Of a DNA stretch of 64,000 bases, positions 12,195 to 24,056 are shown one piece after another. Location: positions 45,087 through 109,086 of the forward strand of contig JAODUO010001704.1 of NCBI GenBank assembly GCA_025642075.2, written 5' to 3'. The stretch comes from Ridgeia piscesae (lineage: Eukaryota; Annelida; Polychaeta; Sabellida; Siboglinidae). Under the pieces are notes generated by a model, which had not been told where the DNA came from, did no database searches, and saw only the letters and a program-made list of their open reading frames with translations. Within the stretch, counting starts at the first letter, position 1; each line of letters opens with the position of its first letter. A program made the translations under genes and the position numbers.

Positions 12195-13221
12195 TTATAT
12201 ATATGGTATTTTAATGAAAAGACTGATTTATAAGTTTAATTTGCCAATACTGTTATATTTATTTTCTGTGGTGGTGAAAATAAAAACAAACAAACAACAA
12301 ATCCAAGAATTGTTATTTCTTTTTCAAACATTGTATATGCTAACTTGTAGTACTATAGTTAAATTTGCTTATTACACGTATGTTATTATTGAAAGACATC
12401 TCAATATCACAACAACACCGTAAAACAGCATCTATAAGGCGCCAACTATAACAACGCACGTAAATATGTAGCGTATCGATCGGTGGCATCTTTGTGAATG
12501 TGGTCTGGCGTTTCCGCGCGGTCTGCTAATAGTAGCCGGCCTTTTAGTGTGCCCCGCATTCATGATTCATCACCAACGACCGTGTTGTGACATTAAACAC
12601 GTTCTCTCACGATACATATATCGGTAAGTATTAGCACTTAACCATAACAATACTGGTTACCATTTCTCGATCGACCCATGTGGATAGTGACGTTTTGACT
12701 TAACATTTGATAAATACATTAATACAACGATTTGTCGCTTCTTCCATAGAAAATCAACGTCAGTGTTCAACATACACTCTATACGGCATGCTGCTGCACA
12801 GTTCAATATTCATGACAACCCTAACGGATATAGCTGTGGCATAAATTACCCGGTAGTTATAAGCCCATATCAGAGGATTTTACACGTGGGAATACGAAGG
12901 GAAATTAAACTACTATTAATAACTGTCCACAATTATCAAGGAGCAATAATGGCTCAAATGTTACAGCATTCATGGCTCAAATGTTATTATATAATTGCAG
13001 TAATTAAACTCACCAAAGCAACTTCTCACTTCCCACTGGAAACACAGCCTCTGATCGTGGCACGGCACATTGCTTGCTCTCTCACTCTCCCCCAAATCCA
13101 GCTATCGTCCCACCGACCAAACTGCAGTGACACCATTATTAACAATGCTAATTAATACTAACAATTAATCACCAGGTGGAGTCACTGATTACTAAATAAA
13201 ATATATAATAGCGTCATGGCG
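12194..13221. other. Gene-free stretch
   Basis: No supported feature. A 130-codon plus frame at 12763-13155 lacks any recognisable motif or splice context. Confidence 0.45.
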
Positions 13222-13223
13222 GT

Positions 13224-13296
<73 letters not shown>
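13222..13296. repeat. (TA)n microsatellite
   Basis: Uninterrupted TA run of about 75 bp. Confidence 0.97.
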
Positions 13297-13299
<3 letters not shown>

Positions 13300-14003
13300 G
13301 TGTTTGCTGTGTTTGGCTGACACACGAATTTTTTTTCTATAATGCGCAAAATATGGGTGCACCGAACAGCGGAACGTCTAGGTATGGAATTTAGCCGGTC
13401 GGGTGTCTGGCGAATGGGAACGTACTGTCTATAATCCACCCATAATTCAGGCTGCTACGTCCCAGAACGAATAAGCAAATCCACCCTTATAACACACGAA
13501 TACATCGAGTGGTAAGTACCAGCTTTTCATACTAAAAAGCTAAATATAAATAATGATTTCAAACCTCGTACTTTTATGGGCTTTGATGTGAAATGATTGT
13601 GATCTGACCCCAATTTACCAATTGTTACATATGTGGCGCTGCTTGTTTTTGTATGCAATTTGAGGACGTGGTGATGGTACAACACGATTCGTTTACTAAA
13701 TTACGGTAATAACGAGGCATTATGTTATGCTAGCGTACCAGTATAATATTAGCGCATGTACGCTTTCTTTGGATATTACTGGGAGAAATATGACATTTGT
13801 TGTAAGCGTGACTTGCGTTGCCGATATAATATAAACCCTAATATCGCTCACAGTCACGCAGTCCAATTGTAATTGTACGTAATTTTTGCGCCACTGGCAG
13901 TAGTTCTAGCAAACATAAATAAGTAGCAGGCTGGTTCCACCGTGCAATTGAACATGTATCCATAGACAACTTTATATTGTGGTGAATATTTTTGATTTGA
14001 CTT

Positions 14004-15409
14004 GTGCTATCAAATAAGAAGACAAAGCCTAGAGCCTGTTACTGTATCGACGCTGTGTCGGTAATCTTGACATGTATAGCATCCAAATTAATGGAACGTA
14101 TCTTGGTTAATAACACAATGAAACATGCACAGTCACACAACATTCTTTATGATCTTCAACATGGCTTTCGATCTTCTGTGTCATGTGAGACACAAGTTAT
14201 TCAGTTTACACATGACCTAGTTACCAATAATATGCAATCTGGTGCACAAACGGATGTCATAGTGATGGACTTTTCTAAAGCATTTGATAAGGTCAGCCAT
14301 ACCAAACTAATAGACAAACTTCATCACTATGGCATTCAAGGCAAAACAAATTCCTGGGTTAAAGCGTTTTTAACCGTCAAATCCCAAAGCGTAAAAATAG
14401 AGGGCGAGGCCTCCTCTGAAACCCTGTAACATCAGGAGTCCCTCAAGGTTCTGTACTTGGTCCCTGCCTATTTCTTTTTTACATTAACGACATTCCAGAC
14501 AATATTACTTCTACAGTTAGACTCTGCTGATGACACCATAATGTATATAGCTCTTAAGCCTAAGACAAACACAGCTGCACTCCAGGAAGATCTTAACACA
14601 CTCGATAAATGGGCAAAAAAATGGAAAATGAAATTCAATCTTGAAAAGTGCCATGTCATCCCTGTAACAAGAAATAAAACTATCATTAAAACCCAATACA
14701 TGCTCCACGGACAACTACTTGAAACTATCACAGGCTAAATATCTTGGCATGACCATAACTTCTGACCTTTAGTGGAATGCACACATAAATAGCATCTCTT
14801 TAAAAGCAAATAGATCATTAGGCTTCCTCCGCAGAAATCTTAAAGGCTCGTCAATCCAAATAAAAACTCAGACCTACTCCACCTTTGTCAGACCTATCTT
14901 GGAAAATAGCTGTACTGTCTGGGACCCCTACGCCACCATAATACATCAAGTTTAACCAATATGCTCCAGACATTACGATGGAGATCCCTATCCGACCGAA
15001 GAAATGATGCAAAACTATGCATGTTATACAAAATAGCAAGTGGCCTAGTGGGTATACCAGCAAATAAATATCTCATTCCTGTAAACACAGTCACTAGAAA
15101 GCAACATTCCTTGTCCTACCTTATCCCTCACTCCAGATGTAATTTCCACTTGTATTCCTTTTTCCCAAGTACCATTCGACTTGGGAACTCCCTCCCTCAA
15201 CATGTTGTAAATACAAACAGCCTTTGCATTATTCCACTTTTTAGATATAACTAGTTCCTTTGCACACATTACTGTTTACATGCACTAATTATTGTTCTGA
15301 TACATTGCATTGCACCCAAAACGAAAAATAGAAGATATTTCTGATTTTTCCTGTTCGCCTGCCTGTATCATCAGCATGTTGAGGCTAGGCGGTAAACAGG
15401 AAGAAGAAG
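14004..15409 (+). pseudogene. 5-prime-truncated LINE reverse transcriptase (Jockey/CR1-group-like)
   Basis: The RT core is clear: SKLMERILVNNTMKHAQ, LYDLQHGFRSSVSCETQ, then TDVIVMDFSKAFDKVSHTKL (motif A). A frameshift follows at about 14430, with [11 protein letters not shown] readable in another frame. SADDTIMYI (motif C, ADDT) then leads into LDKWAKKWKMKFNLEKC. The C-terminal part (QAKYLGMTITSDL, FLRRNL) is spread over three frames to about 15000. The 3-prime end finishes in GAAGAAGAAG at 15400-15409, where the foldback element starts. Endonuclease and the 5-prime half are missing. Non-functional copy. Confidence 0.85.
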
Positions 15410-15807
15410 AACTGGCCTAAATTATTACGGCCTTTTAAAACCGTTTTTTTCCCCATCTTATATCGATGTGTATGTGTCTGCAATGTGATTCTATATCACT
15501 TCCGGTACAAAGAAGTCAGATTAAAATAATAAAATTTGTGTTTTAGAACAATTTAAACACGCCGAGTCGAAGTAAACAACGTGATGGGAGGCGCCTCTGC
15601 GAGGTGCCTACAGCTCGCGCCATATTTGCAGTGGTGACATCGCGTTGTTTACTTTGACTCAGCATGTTTAAATTGTTCTAAAACACAAATTAATTTTTTT
15701 TAATCTGACTTCTTTGTACCGGAAGTGATGAATCTCATTGCGAACACATACACATCGATATAAGGTGAAAAAACGGTTTTAAAAGGCCGTAATAATTTAG
15801 GCCAGTT
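15410..15807. mobile_element. Long foldback element, about 175-bp inverted arms
   Basis: AACTGGCCTAAATTATTACG at the left has its reverse complement at the right end. The two arms (about 15410-15586 and 15634-15807) pair nearly throughout, with landmarks CACTTCCGGTACAAAGAAGTC, TTTTAGAACAATTTAAACA and AAGTAAACAACG. The loop is only about 47 bp. The trinucleotide AAG flanks both ends (15407-15409 and 15808-15810), a possible 3-bp target-site duplication. It sits exactly at the LINE 3-prime end. No coding capacity: a MITE or foldback element of unknown superfamily. Confidence 0.88.
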
Positions 15808-16215
15808 AAGTATAAGATTACCCGCTGTGTCACATGTCATGAAGTCGAAAAGCCTCTGAACGATGCCTCACAAAATCTGGTCGTAACTCCCCAACGGTAT
15901 AGTCGCAATGGTTGGAAAGCCTCAGCGATTTTACTATTATGTTGTCAAACATATATATTAAATGCGTATGCAATCAATATATGATGTTTCATTGACTTTA
16001 TGACACATTCTGGAAAGCAAGTTATGTTGTGTCTTCGTATGTACCGGCATTGTATTACATAATTATCTTACCTATTGGATATGATTCTATTACATAACTT
16101 ATTGTGTTTTATAATAGATAAATAGTTATTTACAAACTAAACACTGACCGGGACGTTATCACCGAAGTGGGGCATTCCGACGAAAAGGGAACCATTCCAA
16201 CCAAACTGTTGGTGC

Positions 16216-17170
16216 TAAGGACGGGACGAATCTGGAATTTCATTCAAATCTAATATCGAATATCCTTGAAATTTTGAATACAAATCGAATATCAAATACG
16301 AATATTCAGTGGCTTCAAATTCGAGTAGAATACTGAATGGTGACAAGATGTCTTGTCGGGATGCAGTGTCATCTCGTGGTCATGGGCACAAGTCCGTGCC
16401 AGAGTCGTCGACATCATGGCCATACGCATCAATCTTTTTGTTTACTTTGACCTAACAATGAAAACGAATTCTTACAGGGTCAAAGTTATCATCACATATA
16501 TTATGTACATCTACACACACTACATTACGAAATAAAGTCATTTACATTCCTGTAAGCAATAAAATTTTGAAAACAAACTCATGTAAATCTCGACATGATC
16601 TACAGGGTCTACGGCACCTACGTATAGCTCGGTGATTTCTGTAACATCTGTAATTTATCGCAGGCGTCGCTTAATAAATGACCTTCACAAATTCTGGTTT
16701 TATGCTATAAATTAGCCTAAGCTAATTTCAACTAATCCTAAATTTATCCCAAACCCTAACTTTAACCCGACATTGCTAACAAAAGACCTTTCGACGCAGT
16801 ACTGATATTACTGTAGGACTAATCGGTAACCTACACATAGTGTCAACGGACGGTGATGACACCACATTGTCGGCGAGTTTTACGCAAGTTTGTTTTGTGA
16901 AGGTTATTTGTTTAAGTACGTAATTGTAATGATTTTATTTTGTAACCTAGTATGGGCATATGTATATATATATAAGATGTAAGGAGTAGTTTGACGGTTA
17001 GTCTTTTTCATAGTTAAGTAAGAAAGGTAAAGATTGCCCAGTACCGTGGAGGACATGAAGGAATAATATTCGAGCGATATTCGTTTATACAGCTGCAAAT
17101 TTTCGAATAGTGGGAAAACATTCGAATATTAGAAATTTTGAATACGAATCGAATAATCATCCCATCCTTA
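16216..17170. mobile_element. hAT-like non-autonomous element with 8-bp target-site duplication
   Basis: The left end TAAGGACGGGACGAAT pairs with the right end (reverse complement TAAGGATGGGATGAT). The direct repeat GTTGGTGC flanks it exactly at 16208-16215 and 17171-17178. Subterminal GAATAT/CGAATA motifs are abundant on both sides, as in hAT elements. The 955-bp interior has no transposase. 8-bp duplications and TAG/CAG-type tips are hallmarks of the hAT superfamily. Confidence 0.85.
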
Positions 17171-17781
17171 GTTGGTGCATTGCAACCGAGCAGTTGAGGC
17201 ATTGCAAATAGGCAGATGGTCCCTTGCGAAGGGTGGAATCCAACCATATCCCCCATGTCACATGTTCTACTCTATATGTCCTACTCATAGTAGGCTGGGT
17301 AGTAGAGAGGACGGTACTTTTGCAGTTTGGGCTCAAACCTTGACAAAAAAACATGAAAACAGCCAATTACAGACACTACATTTCACATCATACTTCAACT
17401 ACAGTTATGACTGTAAACTTGTTGCATTTGTATACAAGTTGGGAATAGAACACAGCTGTAAAGTAGTGCCATTTATCGAGTTTCCTGTGAAAATAATGTA
17501 CATGTATGCAAAATAATGGTGATTTTTGTGTACATTTGGACCAATAGAAGACTTTTTTTATATTACAAGAGCATATGTGTAGTGAAGGAATATGTAGGTG
17601 TGTATTGTGAGATTGGCTAGATATGTCCTAAGTTTATTTTAAAGTTTTATGCTATTCCCGCAGGATATATGAATGTGATTTGGTGAGCATATAGCTAGGG
17701 TGTAATTATAAAAAAATATTTTCCAAACATGAACATATGTGGCAATGTTCGCAATTTTTAGGCTTACTCTGCATTTAGTTT

Positions 17782-17964
17782 GAGTCACTCCTGTCTAATC
17801 AGTGTACATTTTAATTTCTTCCAATTCCTCAGCCCAAATCTGTTTAATGGGGTATCGCCATCATGGCAGACAATGATGGCGATTTCCCATTAAAGGGATT
17901 CAGGTTGAAGAATTGTTTGAGACCTGAACAAATTTACATTTACACTGATTAGACAGGATGTAAC
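17782..17964. repeat. Imperfect foldback of about 180 bp with an 8-nt loop
   Basis: The centre is TTTAATGGGGTATCGCCATC paired with its near-complement across GGCAGACA (17863-17872). The outer ends CTGTCTAATCAGTGTA and TACACTGATTAGACAG pair perfectly. The whole arm pairs with scattered mismatches. It could be a MITE or a source of hairpin RNA. Confidence 0.85.
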
Positions 17965-18089
17965 ACGTGGCACCTCAGAGCAGTGTTTTGGTCAAGTACT
18001 TTTTTGTCAAAGGAAGAAGACATCCCATGCTGTGTTGAGGAAATGGAACACACCAGTTGTGGACTTGTTGAGCTGGAATGTCTTATCAC

Positions 18090-18541
18090 CCAGTTGCTAG
18101 TCCGGCTTAACTGACTCGCTCAGCTGCATAACTTCACTGAGAAGATAATCTGGTGTCTTAACCAGATTTTGAATAGTTTCTGTGTGAGGGGCTAAAAAGT
18201 GCTGACACTTCATGGAGCCTGGGTAATCAAAGCTACCAGGTAATGCTGCCCTAATTCCTGCTTTATAAACAACTGCAAATTTGTATTTATTTTTATTTTA
18301 GTGTGAATTTAAGTTTAATGTTGAATACGTTAATAGTGTAGGACACAGTGTAGCATTTTATAATAATGGTGTATCCTCATTTTAGTTTTTTCGTAGTTAG
18401 CCTGAGGGCCAATCAGCATCTCTACTATATTCTGGGGTAAGGCCGCCCTGGTGGTAACATTGGCAAAGCAATATTTCCCCTGGTTGATGTGGGGGTACAA
18501 AGTGCTGCAACCTCACGGAGTCTGGGTAATTGAGGATACTC
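18090..18541 (+). repeat. Dispersed repeat family R3, copy A
   Basis: Aligns along its length with 25066-25480. Shared landmarks are TAACTTCAC, AAAGTGCTG, GAGCCTGGGTA, TTCATAAACAACT/TTTATAAACAACT, CAATCAGC/AAATCAGC, TCTGGGGT and GGTAACAT. Inside each copy the motif AAGTGCTGCCACTTCACGG plus GTCTGG occurs twice, about 300 bp apart, so the family has internal direct repeats near its ends. Class unknown. Confidence 0.8.
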
Positions 18542-18662
18542 AGTGCCAGAATAAGCAACCATGGTTTTTGGGATTGTGGGAATTTACTGGAAGAAGTTGA
18601 TGTAGGTTTATCAAGTTCTGAACGTCTAACAGCCTTTTGAAGTAATTTTAGTAGTTTTTTTG

Positions 18663-19118
18663 CCAGGGTTAGGGTGAGTACCCAACTAAGATACTCTTGT
18701 AGAGAGTACTATGATATATATGAGTACAAGTAATGAATACTGATAGGTCTCTAGTAATGAGTATAAGTACTATTTAAAGTACTTGCAATCTTTGTATGAG
18801 TACTTTTGACATTCAAATGCCAGTGTAGGCCATTGGTGTTATGGTCAGTCTTATTTAAGTGATCTAGACCCCTCATTAAACAGTATCCATGACAACCCAG
18901 CTCTCTTATGCAATGGGGTATCATACATACAAAAACGAGTCATTGGATTGAAGATCAGAACATGATATTATAAAGATGAAATACATATGAAGTACTTCCA
19001 AAGTACTTATGAATGTTTAACAAGTATGATAACTATAAGTAAAATTACAATTAACTAGTACTTTATGAAAAATTGGTACTCAAATGCGAACAAGTACGAG
19101 CAGCAAGTATTCAGGCCG
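18663..19118. mobile_element. Possible hAT-like element rich in AGTACT/GAGTAC motifs
   Basis: The two flanks of this stretch carry dense GTGAGTAC, GAGTAC, AAGTACTT and GTACTC motifs in both orientations, with an unrelated centre. This resembles subterminal repeat arrays of hAT elements. No exact terminal inverted repeat or target-site duplication was found. Confidence 0.4.
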
Positions 19119-19224
19119 TAAAACTGCTTTGTTCTAAGCAACCCTCTCCCAGCATTATGTTAGGTAATTAAAATTTAGTTCCTTTAAATATAGGATTGTT
19201 TACACCCATTTTCGCTGTTTACAG

Positions 19225-19292
19225 ACACCGCCTTGAATGTTGAAAACTTCATGAACAGGAGAAGATACCGTTCTGAGAGACGACTGTGTCAA
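19225..19292 (+). CDS. Candidate short internal exon
   Basis: A pyrimidine-rich acceptor (TTCGCTGTTTACAG) precedes a 68-bp open block translating as TALNVENFMNRRRYRSERRLC. It is followed directly by the strong donor GTAAGT at 19293. Its basic, low-repeat composition differs from the surroundings. No domain is recognised and no partner exon was found, so this rests on splice signals alone. Confidence 0.3.
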
Positions 19293-20213
19293 GTAAGTCC
19301 TGAAAAAGGAAACTTACAGATAGCGTTATAACTAAAACAATAGAAAGAACTGTTCTATACATACTCCTGCTCACATGTGATGTGATTCCAGCAAATGGGT
19401 GCACATCGCCACAAATCAGTGTTTGGTCTGTACAAATGTAGTTCTAAACTGTTTAACGTGCTTAGATGAAAAAAATGCAAAGATTTGTTGTTAGAATATT
19501 CAGCATGGTCCGTGGTATATAAAATATATTTTTCTTAAATGTCCCGTTATAACTACTTATTTAATAAAAAAATTCAGGAGGGGACAGCAAGAGGGAGCAT
19601 TGACTATTTTAGGTTATTGTACGATTTCTAAGCGAAATGTATCAATGAAGGACACATTTTAAAATTATATATAAATGTAACTGTCAGTTATTTGAAATGG
19701 AAAATATAACATAAAACACTAGTGCAAAACAATTTTTTATAAAGACAACTCCTGTACGTACGTTAATTTTATAGAATTGCCTTTATCAAAAAGTAATAAA
19801 AATCATCAATTATTCCTGTTATGTGATGGGATGGCAGCATCATGTTGAGAAACCATGAACTGGAAGGTGTTGGCATGGTGTTTCCCCATAACTTTCGTGA
19901 ACTTGGAATTAAATCCCTCAACATGGTTGTTTTTTCATTTGTCATTTTCTGTGTAGATATTCTACATGTCCATGGAGATCTTTGAATCGCGTCTCCACAA
20001 AGTAGTAAAGTCCTCGATAAAAGTGATCAGTTGTGGACATTCCTCAGTGGGACACACTTAATCAAAGCTGTCCTCCCTCATAGACACAGGCTGGATGGAG
20101 ATGAAATAATTAATGCTCCCTTATCTTGCTATGTTGTGAAATGGAGAAATACATTAGTAGCTGTGACAATAGTAGCTGTGACGGGACTAATTCAACTGGT
20201 GAACTTAATTATT

Positions 20214-20292
20214 AGTTATAATGGGAAGTAGTTATAATGGGAAGTAGCTATAATGGGAAGTAGCTATAATGGGAAGTAGCTATAATGGGAAG
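20214..20292. repeat. 16-bp tandem repeat, about 5 copies
   Basis: The unit TATAATGGGAAGTAGC (or GTAGT) repeats head to tail. Confidence 0.95.
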
Positions 20293-20368
20293 ACACCACT
20301 TGATGCAAAATGTCACAGACAAATATAGAGAAGTTTGTCATTTAGACCCATTAGATTATATACACAAC

Positions 20369-20849
20369 ACTAGACACGGGGGTCAAATACATTTGCATAT
20401 TAAAGTATTTATTTAAATACTTAAACAAGTATTTATAGTTGTATTTGTATTTGATGTTTAGGAATTAAAAGTATTTGTATTTAAATATTTTCCTAAAGTA
20501 TTTTACATTTTCAAATACTTTCAAATACCTTTTAAAAATTCAAGTACATTGTCAGTATCAACATTTTTTTTTTAATCACGTAATGCATGCCAAATTGACT
20601 ACTTCACTGCAATGTCACCCAACCGTGCTAATTACTGAAGAAGACACTTGACAGCACTGTGACCACAAATTTTGTCAATACCCCTTTGTTCTTTAATCTG
20701 GCACCAAGCTATTTTGGTCTCCAGGCTGTCTTTCAATTTGAGCTGTCACACTTCCTCACAAGATCCTAGCATGCATTGTCTCTTCTGAAGGCAACAGAGG
20801 CATTTTATTATGGACCTCCTGGCTTAACTTAACAAACAAGATATTATGG
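20369..20849 (-). mobile_element. hAT-like non-autonomous element (CAAATAC family), copy 2
   Basis: Reverse-orientation relative of 11414-12085. The outer end reads ACTAGACACGGGGGTCAAAT, the partner tip to copy 1. The interior shows the matching landmarks GACAGCACTG, CCCCTTTGTTCT, GGCTGTCTTTC and CTCACAAGATC. The inner end is interrupted by the hAT element that starts at 20858. Confidence 0.7.
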
Positions 20850-20857
20850 CCTTTACT

Positions 20858-21720
20858 CAGGGTTGTTTGATTTAAATCATTTGATTTAAATCATGATTTA
20901 AATCACTCAAATTGATTTAAATGACTCCAATTAAAAAAAAATATATGTTATTTATTGCTGAGTTATATGAATCTGCTTGGCTGGGTAGAATGTTTTGTCT
21001 GCCTCATGCATCTGTATGTCTAAGTATATTACACCCACATCCATAAAAGATGATTGGTCAAGGGAGATAAATTTGAATGAACAGGAAGCATGGCATCATA
21101 AAAAAGCCCTCTATAGGCAACTGTTATACAATACAAGCAGATTTAAGCTGATGGGGAGTAAGAATCCTCCCCAGTTGAAACATCTCCTCAGCTGGAGCCT
21201 ATGGGAGGGGGTATTGATGAACAAAGGCTACCAGGGTCAGTAGGCAATTGTAGCTCACAACAGTGCCATGGATTATGCAAAATAAGCAGATAAGGCAACC
21301 TGGGTCCCAGGCTGAGATCATCAGGAATTGCAATAGACACAGGCCAGAGGCAGAGTCTAATCAAAGCTGTAGGTTGGCATGAACTGTCTGTTGGATCACT
21401 GCTGCATTGTAGTGTTCTACAATTTCTTTGTGTTTATTCACAATGTCTGGAAGGAAAAATGACTGTGTGTGGTTTTATTTTGAGAGGACTGTGGTGCCAT
21501 GAAAGACTGGGTGTAAAGCCAAATGTATGTTTGTCTTTCATTTCAGGATGCAATGAAGCTTCCAAATCTTGTGTTTAACAGGAAGCAAGTTTTCAATTTA
21601 GAAGCTCCAAGTTTATTTACAAATAAAAAAATTCAAATAAATCTGATTTAAATAAAAAAATCCGATTTAAATCAAATAAATCCGATTTGTTTTTTAAAAC
21701 AGGATTTTTTCTCAACCTTG
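20858..21720. mobile_element. hAT-like non-autonomous element with exact 8-bp target-site duplication
   Basis: The left tip is CAGGGTTGTTTGATTTAAAT and the right tip ends CTCAACCTTG. The direct repeat CCTTTACT flanks it exactly (20850-20857 and 21721-21728). Subterminal GATTTAAATCA motifs cluster at both ends. The interior (about 20960-21600) has no recognisable transposase. It abuts or is nested in the CAAATAC-family copy 2. Confidence 0.9.
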
Positions 21721-21942
21721 CCTTTACTAGACACAGTTAGTGAACAACAAATAAGAATAAGCATTTATGTCTATAGTATAATATGGATAAATAACCAGTC
21801 AAATAGCAGTCGTGTAAATAGTCGTGATGTTGTAAGGTTGACTTGTTCTATTTGTCGATATATGCCACTGTTTTATACTCGTAGGATTTGTAATCAATAT
21901 AAACACGTGACTTCTGTGAAAGCGGCATTTTATCCTTAACTT

Positions 21943-21997
21943 AACTTTTATTATATTTTATTTTGCCTAACCAACAGAATAAAATATAATAAAAGTT
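21943..21997. repeat. AT-rich hairpin, 21-22 bp arms
   Basis: AACTTTTATTATATTTTATT is followed by an 11-nt loop and then its near-perfect reverse complement ending in AATAAAAGTT. Confidence 0.85.
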
Positions 21998-22178
21998 ATT
22001 TTAGAAATTTTACACTACATACCAAATTATAAAATCAATAATAACAACGTAAAGAGAACATTAAGGGAAGAACATTATATAATGTTATTCTCCTTTTATT
22101 TGTATACAATTCGTTATTTTATTTTTATTTTACATACTCGCATATTGAGTGACATATACATGAGTCAAGATAAATGGT

Positions 22179-22362
22179 TGGTCGGTCGGTCGGTCGGTCG
22201 GTCGGTCGGTCGGTCGGTCGGTCGGTCGGTCGGTCGGTCGGTCGGTCGGTCGGTCGGTCGGTCGGTCGGTCGGTCGGTCGGTCGGTCGGTCGGTCGGTCG
22301 GTCGGTCGGTCGGTCGGTCGGTCGGTCGGTCGGTCGGTCGGTCGGTCGGTCGGTCGGTCGGT
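22179..22362. repeat. (GGTC)n tetranucleotide microsatellite, about 46 units
   Basis: Perfect GGTC/CGGT tandem array. Gly-Arg-Ser-Val and Pro-Thr-Asp-Arg reading frames over it are artefacts. It lies about 80 bp upstream of the splice acceptor of the zinc-finger gene. Confidence 0.98.
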
Positions 22363-22409
22363 GTAAAATGTATTTAAACACCGGATGATGTCACTTACAT
22401 ACTGGTAGT

Positions 22410-22438
22410 GTCTTCGTGTTATTTACCTCTGTTTTCAG
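22410..22438 (+). promoter_or_regulatory. Splice acceptor of the zinc-finger gene
   Basis: TTATTTACCTCTGTTTTCAG is followed by GAGACC, a strong polypyrimidine tract and AG shortly before the ATG at 22462. An untranslated first exon probably lies upstream. Confidence 0.65.
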
Positions 22439-22461
22439 GAGACCTAAACGTGATTTCAACA

Positions 22462-24056
22462 ATGGAGACCCAAAATATACACGATGTCAATGCCGATATT
22501 CATGCCCCGGGAATTGCTCAGCTTCGTCGGTCAGACACCGACCAGGACCGGGCGCCTTCGTTCCGCGTGTGTCCACGTGTGTCCGTCGAGACTACATTCC
22601 CTCGCGCCCTCCTGGCGGGTCGTTTTATTGACGACACTAGCGTCCTACAAAGCACAGACTCGGAAAAAGAGCTGGCATCTATCTTGAAAGAAGGCAGTGT
22701 GCTACTGCTGGCCGAAGCAAATGTGCACAATACGGACGTTCGTGTTGATCGTCCAGACATAGAGAGTCCCTCAGCAAATAGCGTATCCGAGGAACAGTTG
22801 TCGGAAACGGACTTTGACGACGGAATTGTGCCGCTCGACTTGACAAGTCAGCGGAAGCAGCGGCGGGATAACGAGGCTGATACACGTGTCGAGGTGAAGT
22901 CAGAGACGGTCGAGACTGGAGACTCTATCAGTGGAGGGACGAGACGTTGGATGGCGGATGAAGAGAGCGTCCTGACAGAGATTAAAGTGGACGGTGTGAC
23001 CCAGAGACAAGTCTGGACGAGAGCCGCAGTCGGAAGATCGGACGTAAAGGACAATGCAACCCAAACAACGCATCGGCTAGTATAGACCCGTTGAAGCCGA
23101 ACACTTGCCCGGTGTGTGGAAAGTTGTTCCGGCAAAGCAGGTACCTGAAGCTCCACGAACGGATACACTCGGATGCCGAACGGAACAAACACAACAACAG
23201 TTCAGATGATCAGAAGCTGAACATCTGCACGGTGTGTGGAAAGTCGTTTAAGAACAGCAGATACCTGAAACTCCACGAGCGGATCCACTCCGACGCCGAA
23301 CAAAGCAAATGCGCTGTTTGCAAGAAAGTCTTCGCCCATCCGGGCAGCCTGAAAATTCACAAACGCCTTCACTCGGGCGAAAAGCCGTTCACGTGTTCCA
23401 TGTGCCCGAAGACGTTCACACAGCGTTATCACCTGATTGTTCACGAACGTGTACACACAGGAGAGAAGCCGTACGCCTGTACGCTGTGCGGGAAACTGTT
23501 CGCGCGATCCGGACACCTGCGCATCCACGTGCGCTCGCACACCGGAACGAAGCCGTACGCGTGCGCGCACTGCGAGAAGTCGTTCACGACGTCGTCGCAC
23601 CTGAAGGTGCACGAGCGCACGCACACGGGCGACAAGCCGCACCTGTGTGGCACGTGCGGCAAGGGCTTCAAGGACTACGGCTCCCGCAACGACCACGAGC
23701 GCATCCACACCGGCGCCAAGCCGTTCTCTTGCGGCGCGTGCGGGCGCTCGTTCACCAAGTCGGGCAACCTGCGCATACACGAGCGCATCCACACGGGCGA
23801 ACGGCCGTACGTCTGCGCCGTCTGCGCGAAGACGTTCAGGTCGAGTAGTCACCTGAAGGCGCACGAATGGAACCACACAGGCGCCAAGCCCTACTCGTGT
23901 CGCACGTGTGGCAAGGCGTTCAAACACCACACGACCCGCAAGAATCACGAGATGATCCACACCGGCGAGAAACCCTACCCGTGTACGACATGTGGCAAGT
24001 GCTTCAAGACGTCCAGCAATCTGACGGCCCACTACAGGGTACACACGCGGACGTAG
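22462..24056 (+). CDS. C2H2 zinc-finger protein, 11 fingers, with frame break between N-terminus and fingers
   Basis: The start chosen is ATG in AACAATGG at 22462, just after a splice acceptor. The acidic N-terminal part (about 207 aa) ends at a TAG at 23083-23085. It contains VPLDLTSQ, a PxDLT-type motif known to bind CtBP co-repressors. The finger part lies in another frame, open from about 22986 to 24056. It holds eleven C2H2 fingers starting CPVCGKLF, CTVCGKSF, CAVCKKVF, CSMCPKTF and so on, most joined by TGEKP-like linkers. The role expected is sequence-specific DNA binding with repression in the nucleus. The two frames overlap by about 100 bp, and no intron of sensible length reconciles them. 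A one-base sequence error, a true frameshift, or two cistrons are possible. GC content rises sharply over the fingers. No orthologue can be named. Confidence 0.88.

Noticed and set aside
12763..13155. 130-codon plus-strand frame
   Set aside because: No motif or splice context; neighbouring sequence is gene-free.
22082..22381. GRSV and RPTD repeat frames
   Set aside because: Produced by the GGTC microsatellite.
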